A stretch of 64,000 bases of DNA from Paraurantiacibacter namhicola (GTDB taxonomy: Bacteria > Pseudomonadota > Alphaproteobacteria > Sphingomonadales > Sphingomonadaceae), in contig NZ_CP016545.1 in NCBI RefSeq assembly GCF_001687545.1, forward strand, positions 1,349,001 to 1,413,000, in the 5' to 3' direction. Every line of letters starts with the position of its first letter. The first letter of the stretch is position 1. Made by a program: the position numbers and the translations under genes. Below are positions 17,796 to 27,345 of the stretch, piece after piece. The notes beneath the pieces are model-generated. The model made no database searches. It saw only the letters and a list, made by a program, of their open reading frames with translations, and had not been told where the DNA came from.

Positions 17796-20700
17796 TCAGC
17801 CTGCCTGCACCTCCTCGTCCGGCGCGGCATCAAGGTCCAGCGGCAGCTTGATTTCCCGCATGATGCGGTCCGTTTCCAGCAAGATTTTCACGATGTTCTG
17901 GTAATGGCCGATATCCTCATAGGATAGCGCACGGCCCTTGCGGTCCTTCAGCCATTTCTGCGCGGGCTGGTATCCGCCGATGTGGAAGTCCCACGCGGTC
18001 TGCGGCACGCCGTCGAAATACTGCACCTTGTTGATGTAAACGCGCCCGGCGTCCCACTTGGGATGCGCGGCGGCGACGGCATTGCGCTCGTCATCCTCCA
18101 GCTCCGACACGTCCTCCGGCATGAAGGGATAGGGCGCATCGCCGATGGCGCCAGGCTCCATCAGGTGCAGGCGGCGCAGCGCTTCGCCCTTTTCGCTGAC
18201 ATGGCGGAAGACTTCGGAGCTCGACGGATAGGGCACGCGCGGGAAGTCGATTTTCAGGAATTCGGCAAAGGTCTCGCGGTAATCGGGCGAGTGCAGCACG
18301 CCGTAGATATAATCGAACACCTTGACCTCCGACGGGCGCGCATCGCCGGTCGCCTTGCGGAAATCATCGTCCGGCCCAGCCTGATCGGCAGGATCGATTC
18401 CGGCGGCCTTGCAGACGGCGGCGTAAAGCTTGAGGTCGAAATTGACGGTGCGCTGCGTGGGCGCTTCGCTGTCCACCTGCTTGTCCGACCTGTCGGGATA
18501 TCTATAGAGCGAGGCAAAATCATTTGCCTCTTTGATGCTCAATGAATGATGCTGAATTGGACAATCTAATGCTAGAGCGTCACTGAAAGGACGATCTTCT
18601 TCAATTCGCCTGTTAAACGATATTGCTATGTTCTCGTTGCGATAGTGTTGGCCGTCCACGACCTGACCGGTCACATGCAGCATGACCTCTTCTCGAGGCC
18701 AATCAGTCAGCTCCTGCCCGTAGAAGAAGAATCGGAAATCAAATGGGCGATAGGCGATTTTTTCGATCTTTTCCGAGACCTCGACCTCGCGCAAACCTGT
18801 TCTTGCGTCAGGAAGTTTCCATCCTCGTGTGTCACCCTTCGGATACTTTTTGCCGGACTTTCCCGAAAAAAACTTTTGGCGTAGCTGATCATCACTCAGT
18901 GATGGGTCGGTGAAATACTTAATTGTGTTCTGAAGCTCAGATTTTTCAAAAGCTACCGCCAAATCATCTCTGGCCGTGATTACGCCTTTGCTTGTCGTAT
19001 AAAATAGCTCCTTCAAGTTGAAACCAGCGTCATAAGTTGAAGCGTGCGCGGCATTGAAAGGAACGAAAAAATAGTAAGGATGGAAGAGGTCCAGTTTCGT
19101 CCAGTTATCAGGATTATCAAAAACCTGGCCTGATCGCAGAACCTTATCTTTCGCAAGCCGAGTCCCCCAGAAGTCCCGATGATAGACCGATGTCTTCCTA
19201 GGCTCGATGCTCGCATCGCGTTTCTTGATCGCGATAATGATCGACACCCCTTGCTTTATGTCGAAAACATTTTTGTCGGGGCTGCCGGTCGGAGTTCGCT
19301 CACGCTTGTTCGAATTTCCATGTAGGTCAATTACATGGATCGCATCGAAGGTTGAAAGGAGGTGCCAACGCATCCCGCGGAAGGTGGGGTTGGACAAAAA
19401 ACCGTTGTTCGAAATGAAAGCAAGTACGCCTTGCCCATTATCGGCAATCACTTTCTCCGATGTGCGAATGAATTTCACGTAGTCATCGAGTAGCCAATGT
19501 CGGCGTTCACCAAAGTGCTTACCATCGACGTACTTATAGTCCTCAATAAGACGGTTGCTGAATTCACTCTCCATGTTCTGCGAAACACCCGAATACGGCG
19601 GATTCCCGATCACGCACATGATCGGCGTCTGCCGTTTCACATCGCCCGCGCCGCGCGCTTCGTCGGCCAGCGCCTGTAGCGCGAAGAGGTCTTTCACCTC
19701 GCGCTCGGCGGGTTCCAGCGCGTTGGTCAGCCAGACGGAAAGGCGCGGGGGCCATTGCTTGCCGGTGGGCCAGTCTTCCGGCGGCTTGCCAGTATTGGGC
19801 ACATAGCCGCTTTCGGTGAGTTGCATATCCAGCTTCATGTGACACATTGCATAGCTGGCCATCAGCAGTTCGAAACCATGCAGGCGCGGCAGCAGGTCGC
19901 GCTCGACATAGTTGGACCATGCGCCCGGCGCGCGCGACTTCACCCGATCGGCAATGGTCTGCACGGTCTTGGCAAGGAAGGTGCCAGTGCCCGTTGCAGG
20001 ATCGAGGATTTGCACCCGGTGAACCTCGCGCTTGATCGTGCGCGGCTTGCCGGTTTTGGGATCATCCTGTCCTGTGTCCCAATCAACGGTTACTTTCTTT
20101 GTATCGGCCAGCCCGTCGGGAATATCGAATTCGGTCTTCAGCACATCGTCCACCGCACGCACGATGAAATCGACCACCGGTTCGGGCGTGTACCAGACCC
20201 CGCGCGCCTTACGCTTCTTCGGGTTATACTCCGCCAGGAACGTCTCGTAGAAATGGATGAAGGGGTCATTGCGCGCCGTGAACTTGCCGAAATCCTCGAA
20301 CAGGTCATGCGGGCGACTGGCGCGGAGGACGTTCACTAGGTCTTCCACCGCGTAAATCAGCCACTCTGGCAAATCGAAGCCAACGATTGTTTGAAACAGG
20401 CCGCGAAGAAATGGGTTCGATTTGGGAAGGAGCTTCAAGGCCTCGTCGCGGCTAAAGTTCTCCGGCGTCTCGGTATCGTGCAGGCGTGCTGCGAACATGC
20501 CGTAGGTAATCGTTTCCGCGTAGAGATCGGCGAATTCTTCCGGCGTGAGGTTGGGCAGCAGGTTCTGTTTGAACACTTTGAATTGGCGGCCCAGCGTCGT
20601 CTGGAATTCCGGATCATCCTTCAGCGCGATATCGACTTCGCCTTTGATGATCGCTGCCTTGTTCGCCATCATCTCCGCAAGCCGCTTTGCACTGCGGATG

Positions 20701-21158
20701 CTGATAGGCTGTTCTTCGACAAATAGACGCAGGTATCGCTCAAGTTCTTCGAACTTTTCCGGCAGCGGCTGCAATCCGCCCAGGTCGCCCATAAAGTCGG
20801 CAATGGATGTGTGGTGGATCACCTCGCCTTCACGGATGAACTCGAAATCGACGCCGTTTGTGTAGATGAGGTTGTGATAGGCCGCTTCGTAACGCTTGCG
20901 CTGTTCGACGCTGTAGCCCTTCAGCTTCACCACATCCTTTGGCAGGTCCTTCGCTTCCGCCCACCCGAACGCCACGCCGTCGCGGTGAAACAGGAAGTCC
21001 GGCATGCCGCCTTCGCTGCGCTTGGGCTCGTTGATGACGCTGGCGGTCTCGTCGATACTTTCGAACAGGCGCTGGAGTGGCGCACGATAGCTGTGCTCCG
21101 TCGCATCGCCGCTTGCATGGATCCGGCTGATTTCTTCCAGATAACCGGCAATATCCAC
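17796..21158 (-). CDS. Single-chain restriction-modification enzyme (Type IIG / ISP-like N6-adenine methylase)
   Basis: A 1120-residue protein combining nuclease, methylase and specificity domains. The N-terminus has a PD-(D/E)xK-type nuclease pattern (MPDFLFH with Asp54, then AEAK with Glu68 and Lys70). The methylase part has motif I DPATGTGTFL (386-395) and motif IV NPPYSG (519-524), the N6-adenine type. The C-terminal half resembles the specificity region of Type ISP enzymes (LlaBIII-like), but no helicase motifs are present, so it is shorter than true ISP enzymes. The DNA for residues about 533-893 (18481-19560) is visibly more AT-rich than either side. It is a stand-alone gene, divergent from uvrA. 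Confidence 0.88.
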   Translation of the reverse strand: MDIAGYLEEISRIHASGDATEHSYRAPLQRLFESIDETASVINEPKRSEGGMPDFLFHRDGVAFGWAEAKDLPKDVVKLKGYSVEQRKRYEAAYHNLIYTNGVDFEFIREGEVIHHTSIADFMGDLGGLQPLPEKFEELERYLRLFVEEQPISIRSAKRLAEMMANKAAIIKGEVDIALKDDPEFQTTLGRQFKVFKQNLLPNLTPEEFADLYAETITYGMFAARLHDTETPENFSRDEALKLLPKSNPFLRGLFQTIVGFDLPEWLIYAVEDLVNVLRASRPHDLFEDFGKFTARNDPFIHFYETFLAEYNPKKRKARGVWYTPEPVVDFIVRAVDDVLKTEFDIPDGLADTKKVTVDWDTGQDDPKTGKPRTIKREVHRVQILDPATGTGTFLAKTVQTIADRVKSRAPGAWSNYVERDLLPRLHGFELLMASYAMCHMKLDMQLTESGYVPNTGKPPEDWPTGKQWPPRLSVWLTNALEPAEREVKDLFALQALADEARGAGDVKRQTPIMCVIGNPPYSGVSQNMESEFSNRLIEDYKYVDGKHFGERRHWLLDDYVKFIRTSEKVIADNGQGVLAFISNNGFLSNPTFRGMRWHLLSTFDAIHVIDLHGNSNKRERTPTGSPDKNVFDIKQGVSIIIAIKKRDASIEPRKTSVYHRDFWGTRLAKDKVLRSGQVFDNPDNWTKLDLFHPYYFFVPFNAAHASTYDAGFNLKELFYTTSKGVITARDDLAVAFEKSELQNTIKYFTDPSLSDDQLRQKFFSGKSGKKYPKGDTRGWKLPDARTGLREVEVSEKIEKIAYRPFDFRFFFYGQELTDWPREEVMLHVTGQVVDGQHYRNENIAISFNRRIEEDRPFSDALALDCPIQHHSLSIKEANDFASLYRYPDRSDKQVDSEAPTQRTVNFDLKLYAAVCKAAGIDPADQAGPDDDFRKATGDARPSEVKVFDYIYGVLHSPDYRETFAEFLKIDFPRVPYPSSSEVFRHVSEKGEALRRLHLMEPGAIGDAPYPFMPEDVSELEDDERNAVAAAHPKWDAGRVYINKVQYFDGVPQTAWDFHIGGYQPAQKWLKDRKGRALSYEDIGHYQNIVKILLETDRIMREIKLPLDLDAAPDEEVQAG
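18481..19560 (-). other. AT-rich segment coding for the specificity region of the R-M enzyme
   Basis: Within one intact reading frame, base composition shifts sharply: this stretch is full of AT-rich codons (for example around 18540-18640 and 19000-19350) while both flanks are GC-rich like the rest of the window. It begins just after methylase motif IV and covers the expected target-recognition region. This looks like replacement of the specificity part by recombination with foreign DNA. Confidence 0.65.
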
Positions 21159-21342
21159 GTGCGACCGCTCCCCCTGCGAATTCTCTCACCCCCATCCTTC
21201 GCCAATCTCCCGCCGCTTGCCAAGCGCAATCGCGCTGGCCCCCTCTGGCAAAGGCGGAACCGGGTCCCCACCTTGTTCGCTCATTGGGCAGGGCTGCGCG
21301 GCGGCTGGCCCGGGGGGCGGCGTGTGCCGTCTTGACAGCAGC

Positions 21343-21357
21343 GAACGAAACCGGAAC
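21343..21357 (+). promoter_or_regulatory. SOS box (LexA site) of uvrA
   Basis: GAAC-N7-GAAC (GAAC GAAACCG GAAC), the reverse complement of the alphaproteobacterial LexA motif GTTC-N7-GTTC, ends 11 bp before the uvrA start. A TTGACA hexamer at 21332-21337 may be the -35 element, so LexA would cover the promoter. Confidence 0.85.
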
Positions 21358-21368
21358 ACGGCCCACTT

Positions 21369-24317
21369 ATGGCACTTACCAAAATCTCCGTCCGCGGGGC
21401 GCGCGAGCATAACCTCAAGGGTATCGATATCGATCTGCCGCGCGATGCGCTGATCGTCATCACCGGCCTTTCGGGCAGCGGCAAGTCCTCGCTCGCTTTC
21501 GACACGATCTATGCCGAGGGGCAGCGGCGCTATGTCGAGAGCCTGTCGGCCTATGCGCGCCAGTTCCTGGAGATGATGCAGAAGCCCGATGTCGAGCATA
21601 TCGACGGGCTTTCTCCCGCCATCTCCATCGAGCAGAAGACCACCAGCCGCAATCCGCGCTCCACCGTGGCGACGGTGACCGAGATTTACGATTACATGCG
21701 CCTGCTGTGGGCGCGGGTGGGCATTCCCTATTCGCCCGCCACGGGGGAGCCGATCGAGGCGCAGACCGTGTCCAACATGGTCGACCGGGTGATGGAACTG
21801 CCCGAAGGCACGCGGCTCTACCTGCTCGCCCCGGTGGTGCGCGGGCGCAAGGGCGAATACCGGCGCGAGCTGGCCGAATGGCAGAAGGCGGGCTTCACCC
21901 GCGTGCGCGTGGACGGCGAGATGTATCCGATCGAGGAAGCCCCCGCGCTCGACAAGAAGTTCAAGCACGATATCGAGGTGGTGGTGGACCGGCTGGCGGT
22001 GAAGAAGGGGCTGGAAACACGCCTCGCCGACAGTTTCGAGACCGCGCTGAAGCTGGCCGAGGGGCTGGCCTATGTGGACCTGGCGGACCTTGACCGAGTC
22101 CCAGCGCAGGCTGGGACCTCCCTCGGAGGCGCGCCAGGCTTGCAGGAGGTCCCAGCCTCCGCTGGGACTCAGGACGGGGGCAAGATGAAGGGCGCAGGCC
22201 TGCCCGCCAACCGCATCGTCTTCTCCGAAAAATTCGCCTGTCCGGTGAGCGGCTTCACCATCGAGGAGATCGAGCCGCGCCTGTTCTCCTTCAACGCCCC
22301 CCAAGGTGCCTGCTCCACCTGCGATGGCATTGGCGAAAAGCAGCTGTTCGACCCGCAGCTGGTCGTCCCGAACGAGGCGCTGACGCTGAAGAAGGGCGCA
22401 GTCGTGCCCTGGGCGAAGAGCAACCCGCCGAGCCCCTATTACATGCAGGTGCTCGGCAGCCTGGCGAAGGAATACGCTTTCGACCTCACCACCCCTTGGC
22501 AGGAGCTGTCGCAGGAACACCGCGACGTGATCCTCCACGGCACGAAGGGTAAGCGCGTGCCGCTCACCTTCAAGGACGGGCGCAAGCAATATACGGTCAA
22601 CAAGCCGTTCGAGGGCGTCATCGGCAACCTCAACCGCCGCATGCTGCAAACCGAAAGCACCTGGATGCGCGAGGAGCTTGCCAAGTTCCAGACCGCGCAG
22701 CCCTGCGAAACCTGCGGCGGCAAGCGCCTCAATGAAAAGGCGCTGGCGGTGAAGGTCGCCGGCACGGACATCGCCACGCCCACGCAGATGAGCGTCGCGG
22801 CGGCGAAGGACTGGTTCCTCGCGCTCGATGCCAAGCTGGGCGACCAGCAGCAGCAGATCGCCAAGGCCATCCTGAAGGAAATCAACGAGCGGCTGGGCTT
22901 CCTCGACAATGTCGGCCTCGACTACCTGGAGCTCGACCGCACCTCCGGCACGCTGAGCGGCGGGGAGAGCCAGCGCATCCGCCTCGCCAGCCAGATCGGC
23001 AGCGGGCTTTCCGGCGTGCTCTACGTGCTCGACGAGCCCAGCATCGGCCTCCACCAACGCGACAACGACCGGCTGCTGGAAACGCTGAAACGCCTGCGCG
23101 ACCTCGGCAACACCGTGATCGTGGTGGAGCATGACGAGGATGCCATCCGCCAGGCGGACCATGTGGTCGACCTTGGGCCCGGCGCGGGCGTGCGCGGGGG
23201 CGAGGTGGTGGCGCAGGGCACGCTGAAACAGGTGCTGCGCAGCAAGAAGTCGCTCACCGCCGACTACCTCACCGGCCGCCGCGAGATCGCCGTCCCGGCC
23301 AAGCGCCGCAAGGGCAACGGGCACAAGCTCACCGTCCACGGCGCGCGGGCGAACAATCTGCAGGACGTGACCGCCAGCATCCCGCTTGGCACCTTCACCT
23401 GCATCACCGGCGTCTCCGGCTCGGGCAAGTCGAGCTTCACCATCGACACGCTCTACGCCTCCGCCGCGCGCACGCTCAACAACGCCCGCGTGGTGGCGGG
23501 CGCGCACGACAAGGTCACCGGCCTCGAATATTGCGACAAGGTGATCGAGATCGACCAGTCGCCCATCGGCCGCACGCCGCGCAGCAACCCCGCCACCTAC
23601 ACCGGCGCCTTCACCCAGATCCGCGACTGGTTCGCGGGCCTGCCCGAAGCTCAGGCGCGCGGTTACAAGCCCGGCCGCTTCAGCTTCAACGTCAAGGGCG
23701 GCCGCTGCGAGGCGTGCCAGGGCGACGGCCTGATCAAGATCGAGATGCACTTCCTGCCCGACGTCTACGTCACCTGCGAGGAATGCGGCGGCAAACGCTA
23801 CAACCGCGAAACGCTGGAGGTGAAGTTCAAGGGCCACTCCATCGCCGACGTGCTGGACATGACGATCGAGGATGCGGAAGGCTTCTTCAAGGCCGTCCCC
23901 CCCATCCGCGACAAGATGCACATGCTGAACGAGGTTGGGCTCGGCTACGTGAAGGTCGGCCAGCAGGCCACCACGCTATCTGGCGGGGAGGCGCAGCGCG
24001 TGAAGCTCGCCAAGGAACTCAGCAAGCGCAGCACCGGCCAGACGCTGTATATCCTGGACGAGCCGACCACCGGCTTGCATTTCGAGGACGTGCGCAAGCT
24101 GCTCGAAGTGCTGCACCGGCTGGTGGACCAGGGGAACAGCGTGGTGGTGATCGAGCACAATCTGGATGTGATCAAGACGGCTGACTGGATCCTGGACCTT
24201 GGGCCGGATGGCGGTGTGCGGGGCGGGGAGATTGTTGCTGAGGGAACTCCGGAGGCGGTTGCCGGGGTGAGCGGGAGTTATACTGGGCGGTATCTCAAGC
24301 CGATGTTGGAGCGGTAG
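21369..24317 (+). CDS. uvrA: Excinuclease ABC subunit A
   Basis: DNA damage-recognition ATPase of nucleotide excision repair, 982 residues. Two ABC cassettes are intact: Walker [10 protein letters not shown] and GVSGSGKSS, signatures LSGGESQRI and LSGGEAQRV. The second zinc module (CEACQGDG...CEECGGKR) is complete; in the first, one Cys is replaced (FACPVSGF), which I believe is common in alphaproteobacteria. Residues 243-268 ([23 protein letters not shown]) are encoded by a 75-bp palindromic element inserted in frame between the first-cassette helices and the first zinc module. An SOS box lies just upstream, so induction by DNA damage is expected. Confidence 0.97.
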   Translation: MALTKISVRGAREHNLKGIDIDLPRDALIVITGLSGSGKSSLAFDTIYAEGQRRYVESLSAYARQFLEMMQKPDVEHIDGLSPAISIEQKTTSRNPRSTVATVTEIYDYMRLLWARVGIPYSPATGEPIEAQTVSNMVDRVMELPEGTRLYLLAPVVRGRKGEYRRELAEWQKAGFTRVRVDGEMYPIEEAPALDKKFKHDIEVVVDRLAVKKGLETRLADSFETALKLAEGLAYVDLADLDRVPAQAGTSLGGAPGLQEVPASAGTQDGGKMKGAGLPANRIVFSEKFACPVSGFTIEEIEPRLFSFNAPQGACSTCDGIGEKQLFDPQLVVPNEALTLKKGAVVPWAKSNPPSPYYMQVLGSLAKEYAFDLTTPWQELSQEHRDVILHGTKGKRVPLTFKDGRKQYTVNKPFEGVIGNLNRRMLQTESTWMREELAKFQTAQPCETCGGKRLNEKALAVKVAGTDIATPTQMSVAAAKDWFLALDAKLGDQQQQIAKAILKEINERLGFLDNVGLDYLELDRTSGTLSGGESQRIRLASQIGSGLSGVLYVLDEPSIGLHQRDNDRLLETLKRLRDLGNTVIVVEHDEDAIRQADHVVDLGPGAGVRGGEVVAQGTLKQVLRSKKSLTADYLTGRREIAVPAKRRKGNGHKLTVHGARANNLQDVTASIPLGTFTCITGVSGSGKSSFTIDTLYASAARTLNNARVVAGAHDKVTGLEYCDKVIEIDQSPIGRTPRSNPATYTGAFTQIRDWFAGLPEAQARGYKPGRFSFNVKGGRCEACQGDGLIKIEMHFLPDVYVTCEECGGKRYNRETLEVKFKGHSIADVLDMTIEDAEGFFKAVPPIRDKMHMLNEVGLGYVKVGQQATTLSGGEAQRVKLAKELSKRSTGQTLYILDEPTTGLHFEDVRKLLEVLHRLVDQGNSVVVIEHNLDVIKTADWILDLGPDGGVRGGEIVAEGTPEAVAGVSGSYTGRYLKPMLER
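22096..22170 (+). repeat. 75-bp palindromic element inserted in frame in uvrA
   Basis: Two 26-bp arms (22096-22121 and 22145-22170) are inverted copies with one mismatch, separated by 23 bp. Each arm also contains its own palindrome, GTCCCAGC-N4-GCTGGGAC. The total of 75 bp is exactly 25 codons, so the uvrA frame is preserved and the encoded peptide (VPAQAGT...PASAGTQ) is Gly/Ala/Pro-rich and probably a surface loop. This has the form of a REP-like or RPE-like dispersed palindromic element. Confidence 0.85.
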
Positions 24318-24525
24318 CGAGAGGGGCGCGCCGAGTGAAACTGGTTCCTGTTGACAAGCAGCAGAACCCGAAGCTTCGCAAATGCATTGTGGGCCGGTTA
24401 TGTGGGCAGGCTGCGAAACAAAATCAGTGCCCTTGGTAGCCACAGACGTTGTTGACTTAGTTGCGCCCCGGTTCTCACTGGGCGTACGCGGACATGTTGA
24501 TGAATGTGCAATCGTGCGCACGTCA

Positions 24526-25512
24526 CTAGGGTAACCGTGCGATTACTCGTTCTTGTTGAGTTCCATCCGTAAGTGTATCTACTTGTTTCTTAAAAAACTG
24601 TCCGGTGCGATGCGATGCCGTAAGAAAATATACCATTTGCATATCCGCATTTAGATTATGCTCTTTTAGCCTTAGCCTCAAGCGAATGGTTTCTGGGCCG
24701 ATGTAAAATGAACGTGCCTTGATAGCCTGTTCTGAAGGGTCATTTGGCTCTGGCGGTAATTCAATCGTTTGGTTAAAAGTGGTTCGTACTTCCCTTTCCA
24801 GCAACTGCTGAGTTTGCAGCCGAGATGCAATCCGAGAATTAAGCGAAGTCTCTAGCTTGGCAAACCTCCCTAAATCGATGCTTCCAGCGTTCTGACTTTC
24901 AATCGAAGTGTTGACCTCAGAAATTCTGGTGATCTGAATCTTATCAAGAAATTGAAATTCAATAGACTTTTTCTGCCCCGCATTGATCTCGTCAATATAT
25001 CTCCATTCTTTGTCTGGAACGTGCGAGTCCTCTAGTATTTCTATGCCCTGCAAGTAGAATATTGAACCTCTGAAGAGGGGCAGCCAAGGGATACCGGTTT
25101 TCGCAATTTCTACTTCGTCGAATTCCATTGCTCTCGCGGCCTCTGCGCGCGCATGGGCGATCTCAACGGCAGGTCCCAGTTCTTCAATTTGCGACTTGTC
25201 GATTACGCGAACGTAATTCAAAATTTGTAATGCACCGATGGCTTCGTGTTTACTCGCCTCGCCGGTCAGCATTATTGCTTTTAGCCGAGGCGCTTTCTTC
25301 AGCATCCGCTCATAGAGTTCAGTTCCAGACATTTGCGGCATGCGCTGGTCGAGGACAACTATCGCGATTGGATGCGCATCCAATAGGCTGAGCGCTTCAT
25401 CCGGATTTGAGACACCAATAGAATTAAGACCAGTCTTGGTTTTTATCAGCTTCGCATAATCTTCTGCTAAGCCTTGCAGATCATCAACGCACAGGACTCT
25501 AATATCGTTCAT
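24526..25512 (-). CDS. Response regulator with an uncharacterised C-terminal domain
   Basis: A 328-residue protein. Residues 1-120 form a receiver domain with the acidic pair (LCVDD), phospho-acceptor Asp in VVLDQRMP, Thr in MLTGE and Lys in VIDKS. The C-terminal ~200 residues (from about EFDEVEIAKTGIPWLPLF) show no HTH, GGDEF or ATPase motif; they contain KEWRYIDEINAGQKKSIEFQF and FYIGPETIRLRLRLKEHN and look alpha/beta with strands. I do not recognise the output domain. Its start overlaps the kinase stop (ATGA), so they are one operon. The DNA is markedly AT-rich compared with the window, suggesting transfer. Confidence 0.85.
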   Translation of the reverse strand: MNDIRVLCVDDLQGLAEDYAKLIKTKTGLNSIGVSNPDEALSLLDAHPIAIVVLDQRMPQMSGTELYERMLKKAPRLKAIMLTGEASKHEAIGALQILNYVRVIDKSQIEELGPAVEIAHARAEAARAMEFDEVEIAKTGIPWLPLFRGSIFYLQGIEILEDSHVPDKEWRYIDEINAGQKKSIEFQFLDKIQITRISEVNTSIESQNAGSIDLGRFAKLETSLNSRIASRLQTQQLLEREVRTTFNQTIELPPEPNDPSEQAIKARSFYIGPETIRLRLRLKEHNLNADMQMVYFLTASHRTGQFFKKQVDTLTDGTQQERVIARLP

Positions 25513-26501
25513 CGAGCTTTCATCCTCACTAATACTGTCAGAATTCCTTCTTTTTTCTGTACCCGAAACTGTAGATCACCCACTAATAGTGGGTCCAAGA
25601 AGGCTCGCACGATAGCAATTCCTAATCCTTCGTTTGACTTATGGGGCTTGCTGGACACGCCGCGATCTTCAAAATTTCGCGGAGGAGTCTCATTGAAGTG
25701 ATTGCTGATTTCTATCCGAAGTTCACCATCGACTTCTTTTCCGGTCACTTTTATTTCACCGCCGTCTGGCGAAGCCTCGACAGCGTTTTCTATCAAGGGC
25801 ATCAACGTGGCGATTGCGTAGTAATCCGCTACAGCCGAGACAGACACCGGAACATTAAGCTGAAGGCCCAAGTCCTTTCCTGAATCGGAAGTGTAGATCC
25901 TAATTGCCTTTCGTACGCTTTCGTTGAAATCAAGATGATCCGTGTCAGATCCCGGCGAGTAGTCCACAGATAAAGACCGAAATGAATTGAGGTAATAATA
26001 GCAAAGCTGGGTAGCATTATTTATTCTTTGGGATGCTTCGAGTGGATCAAGTACGTTTGCTTCCAACAAAGCTGAGGCAGTGTCCAAACGCGAAAGTGGC
26101 GTTTTCAAGGCATGATTTATATCACGAGCTAAGTCTTTTTGGACCTGCTCATGAGTATCTCTATCATTTAATGACCTGGCAGTATTCTGGGAAGGCTGAT
26201 CAAGCAGTTCATATAGCTTTGCCGACAGGCGAGCATTTTCATTTCGTAAACCTGTTAGCTCATGAATATAGCTGCGAACTTGAAGGTCGAAGGGGTCGTC
26301 TTCCACTGACGCTGAGCGCGGTAATGAGAGTGCTTGCTGATTAGCAGAGTCGGCAGCTATTTTTCTCATCAACCATCTGATTTCTTCGATCTCAAACTGC
26401 GTGTTTTTCCGCGTTCGAAGGATCAAATAGCCTGAGAAGAACGCCGAAAATGCGGCGAGAGCCGCCGCCAAGAATGTGAGAGTTTGGATTTCATCAAGCA
26501 C
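25509..26501 (-). CDS. Membrane-anchored sensor histidine kinase
   Basis: From GTG at 26501 the protein is 330 residues; this start has AAGGAG six nt upstream, better than a TTG at 26522. One N-terminal membrane helix (TLTFLAAALAAFSAFFSGYLIL) with almost no periplasmic part is followed by a coiled region, the H-box (ARDINHALKTPLSRLD, phospho-His in NHALKTPL), N-box LIENAVEAS and G-box EGLGIAIVRAF. The signal is probably intracellular or membrane-borne as there is no sensor domain outside. It is the first gene of the two-gene AT-rich operon with the response regulator. No target gene is adjacent. Confidence 0.88.
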   Translation of the reverse strand: MLDEIQTLTFLAAALAAFSAFFSGYLILRTRKNTQFEIEEIRWLMRKIAADSANQQALSLPRSASVEDDPFDLQVRSYIHELTGLRNENARLSAKLYELLDQPSQNTARSLNDRDTHEQVQKDLARDINHALKTPLSRLDTASALLEANVLDPLEASQRINNATQLCYYYLNSFRSLSVDYSPGSDTDHLDFNESVRKAIRIYTSDSGKDLGLQLNVPVSVSAVADYYAIATLMPLIENAVEASPDGGEIKVTGKEVDGELRIEISNHFNETPPRNFEDRGVSSKPHKSNEGLGIAIVRAFLDPLLVGDLQFRVQKKEGILTVLVRMKAR

Positions 26502-26861
26502 ACGTGTCTCCTTGAGCGCCAAGTCCTATAGAAAATGAATTTGATTGAAGGTCAATCGCATCAAAGGTTCGAGTTCCGATCCACGCCAGCAGGCAAGCGG
26601 ATTTGGCTTCATGCGCAAGTTTGTCTGAATTTAAGAACGAGCGGTAGTGAAGCGGATGCGGGACCTTCGCGTTCCTACCGCGCACCGAGTTGCCTCACTG
26701 GGCAGGACTTTTGTATCTTGCGCACAAGATGCACGTCATATTCGGAGTTCCGGGGGCAGGGAGTTTCGGGGGCAGTATACTAAATTTCTCACCCCTTTTG
26801 CGAAGCCACGGATGAAGGAAGCGGGGCCGCGGCTCAGGGGTCCGGGGCGACGGGGTCGAGG
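26502..26861. other. Gene-free stretch upstream of the two-component operon
   Basis: About 360 bp. The AT-rich part to about 26690 probably holds the kinase promoter. At 26745-26785 there is a tandem 15-bp repeat followed by CAGTATACTAAATTT, listed separately. Short reading frames here show no coding character. Confidence 0.6.
26745..26785. repeat. Tandem 15-bp repeat and GGGGGCAGTATACT sequence, REP/RAYT-like footprint
   Basis: GAGTTCCGGGGGCAG (26745-26759) and GAGTTTCGGGGGCAG (26761-26775) are direct repeats with one mismatch, followed by TATACTAAATTT. From memory this is the kind of sequence that flanks REP-associated tyrosine transposase (IS200-like) genes in proteobacteria. No transposase gene is present, so it would be a relic or a non-autonomous copy. 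Confidence 0.45.
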
Positions 26862-27083
26862 TTATTTCCTGCGCGCCGAAGCGGCGTCAGGTTGGTAGAG
26901 CTTGCCGTCCTTGTCGCCATTCCAAGGATTACCGAATAGTTTTGCAGGCGGGACGTCATCGCCAGTTGCGAGACTGGCGCGCACGGCGGCACGCTCGCGC
27001 CGGTGTTCGCGCGCCTTGTAGCGCTTTTCGCTCTTGGCGCTGGTGACAGGTGTCTTTGGTGTTCGGCGTCGACTTCGGGACAT
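26862..27083 (-). CDS. Small basic conserved protein
   Basis: A 73-residue, highly basic protein starting MSRSRRRTPKTPVTSAKSEK, with KLFGNPWNGDKDGK in the C-terminal third. ATG at 27083 has a GGAGG Shine-Dalgarno; a longer frame to 27182 lacks one. I recognise the SRSRRRTP...REHRRERAAVRA...KLFGNPW pattern as a short conserved protein of sphingomonads, of unknown role; its charge suggests nucleic-acid or ribosome association. It is a stand-alone gene. Confidence 0.75.
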   Translation of the reverse strand: MSRSRRRTPKTPVTSAKSEKRYKAREHRRERAAVRASLATGDDVPPAKLFGNPWNGDKDGKLYQPDAASARRK

Positions 27084-27345
27084 TGGGGCCTCCTGGATTT
27101 GGCAAAGCCGTCTAGAATACACGAACTTTCCCTTTCCTACACCCCCGCCACCATGCCTCCCTGCGCGGTTCTCTCGAACCATCGCGCAAGGACGCAGACA
27201 TGATCATTTGTTTTGGACCTCAAACGCCGGGCGGGGCGCGTCCGCGCCCCTTGGCTTCCTCGCATAAGCTCGGGCGGCCGGTCGGCCTTGCGGCGCGTCT
27301 GCGGCGCGCCGGACCAGCGCGTTCAACCGATGCCGGAGGTGAAGC

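Noticed and set aside
22241-22300. Loss of a zinc-ligand Cys in the first UvrA zinc module
   Set aside because: FACPVSGF is, as far as I recall, normal for alphaproteobacterial UvrA, so it is not a defect.
21186-23921. 911-codon minus frame opposite uvrA
   Set aside because: Antisense shadow of uvrA with His/Arg/Gly-rich low-information translation.
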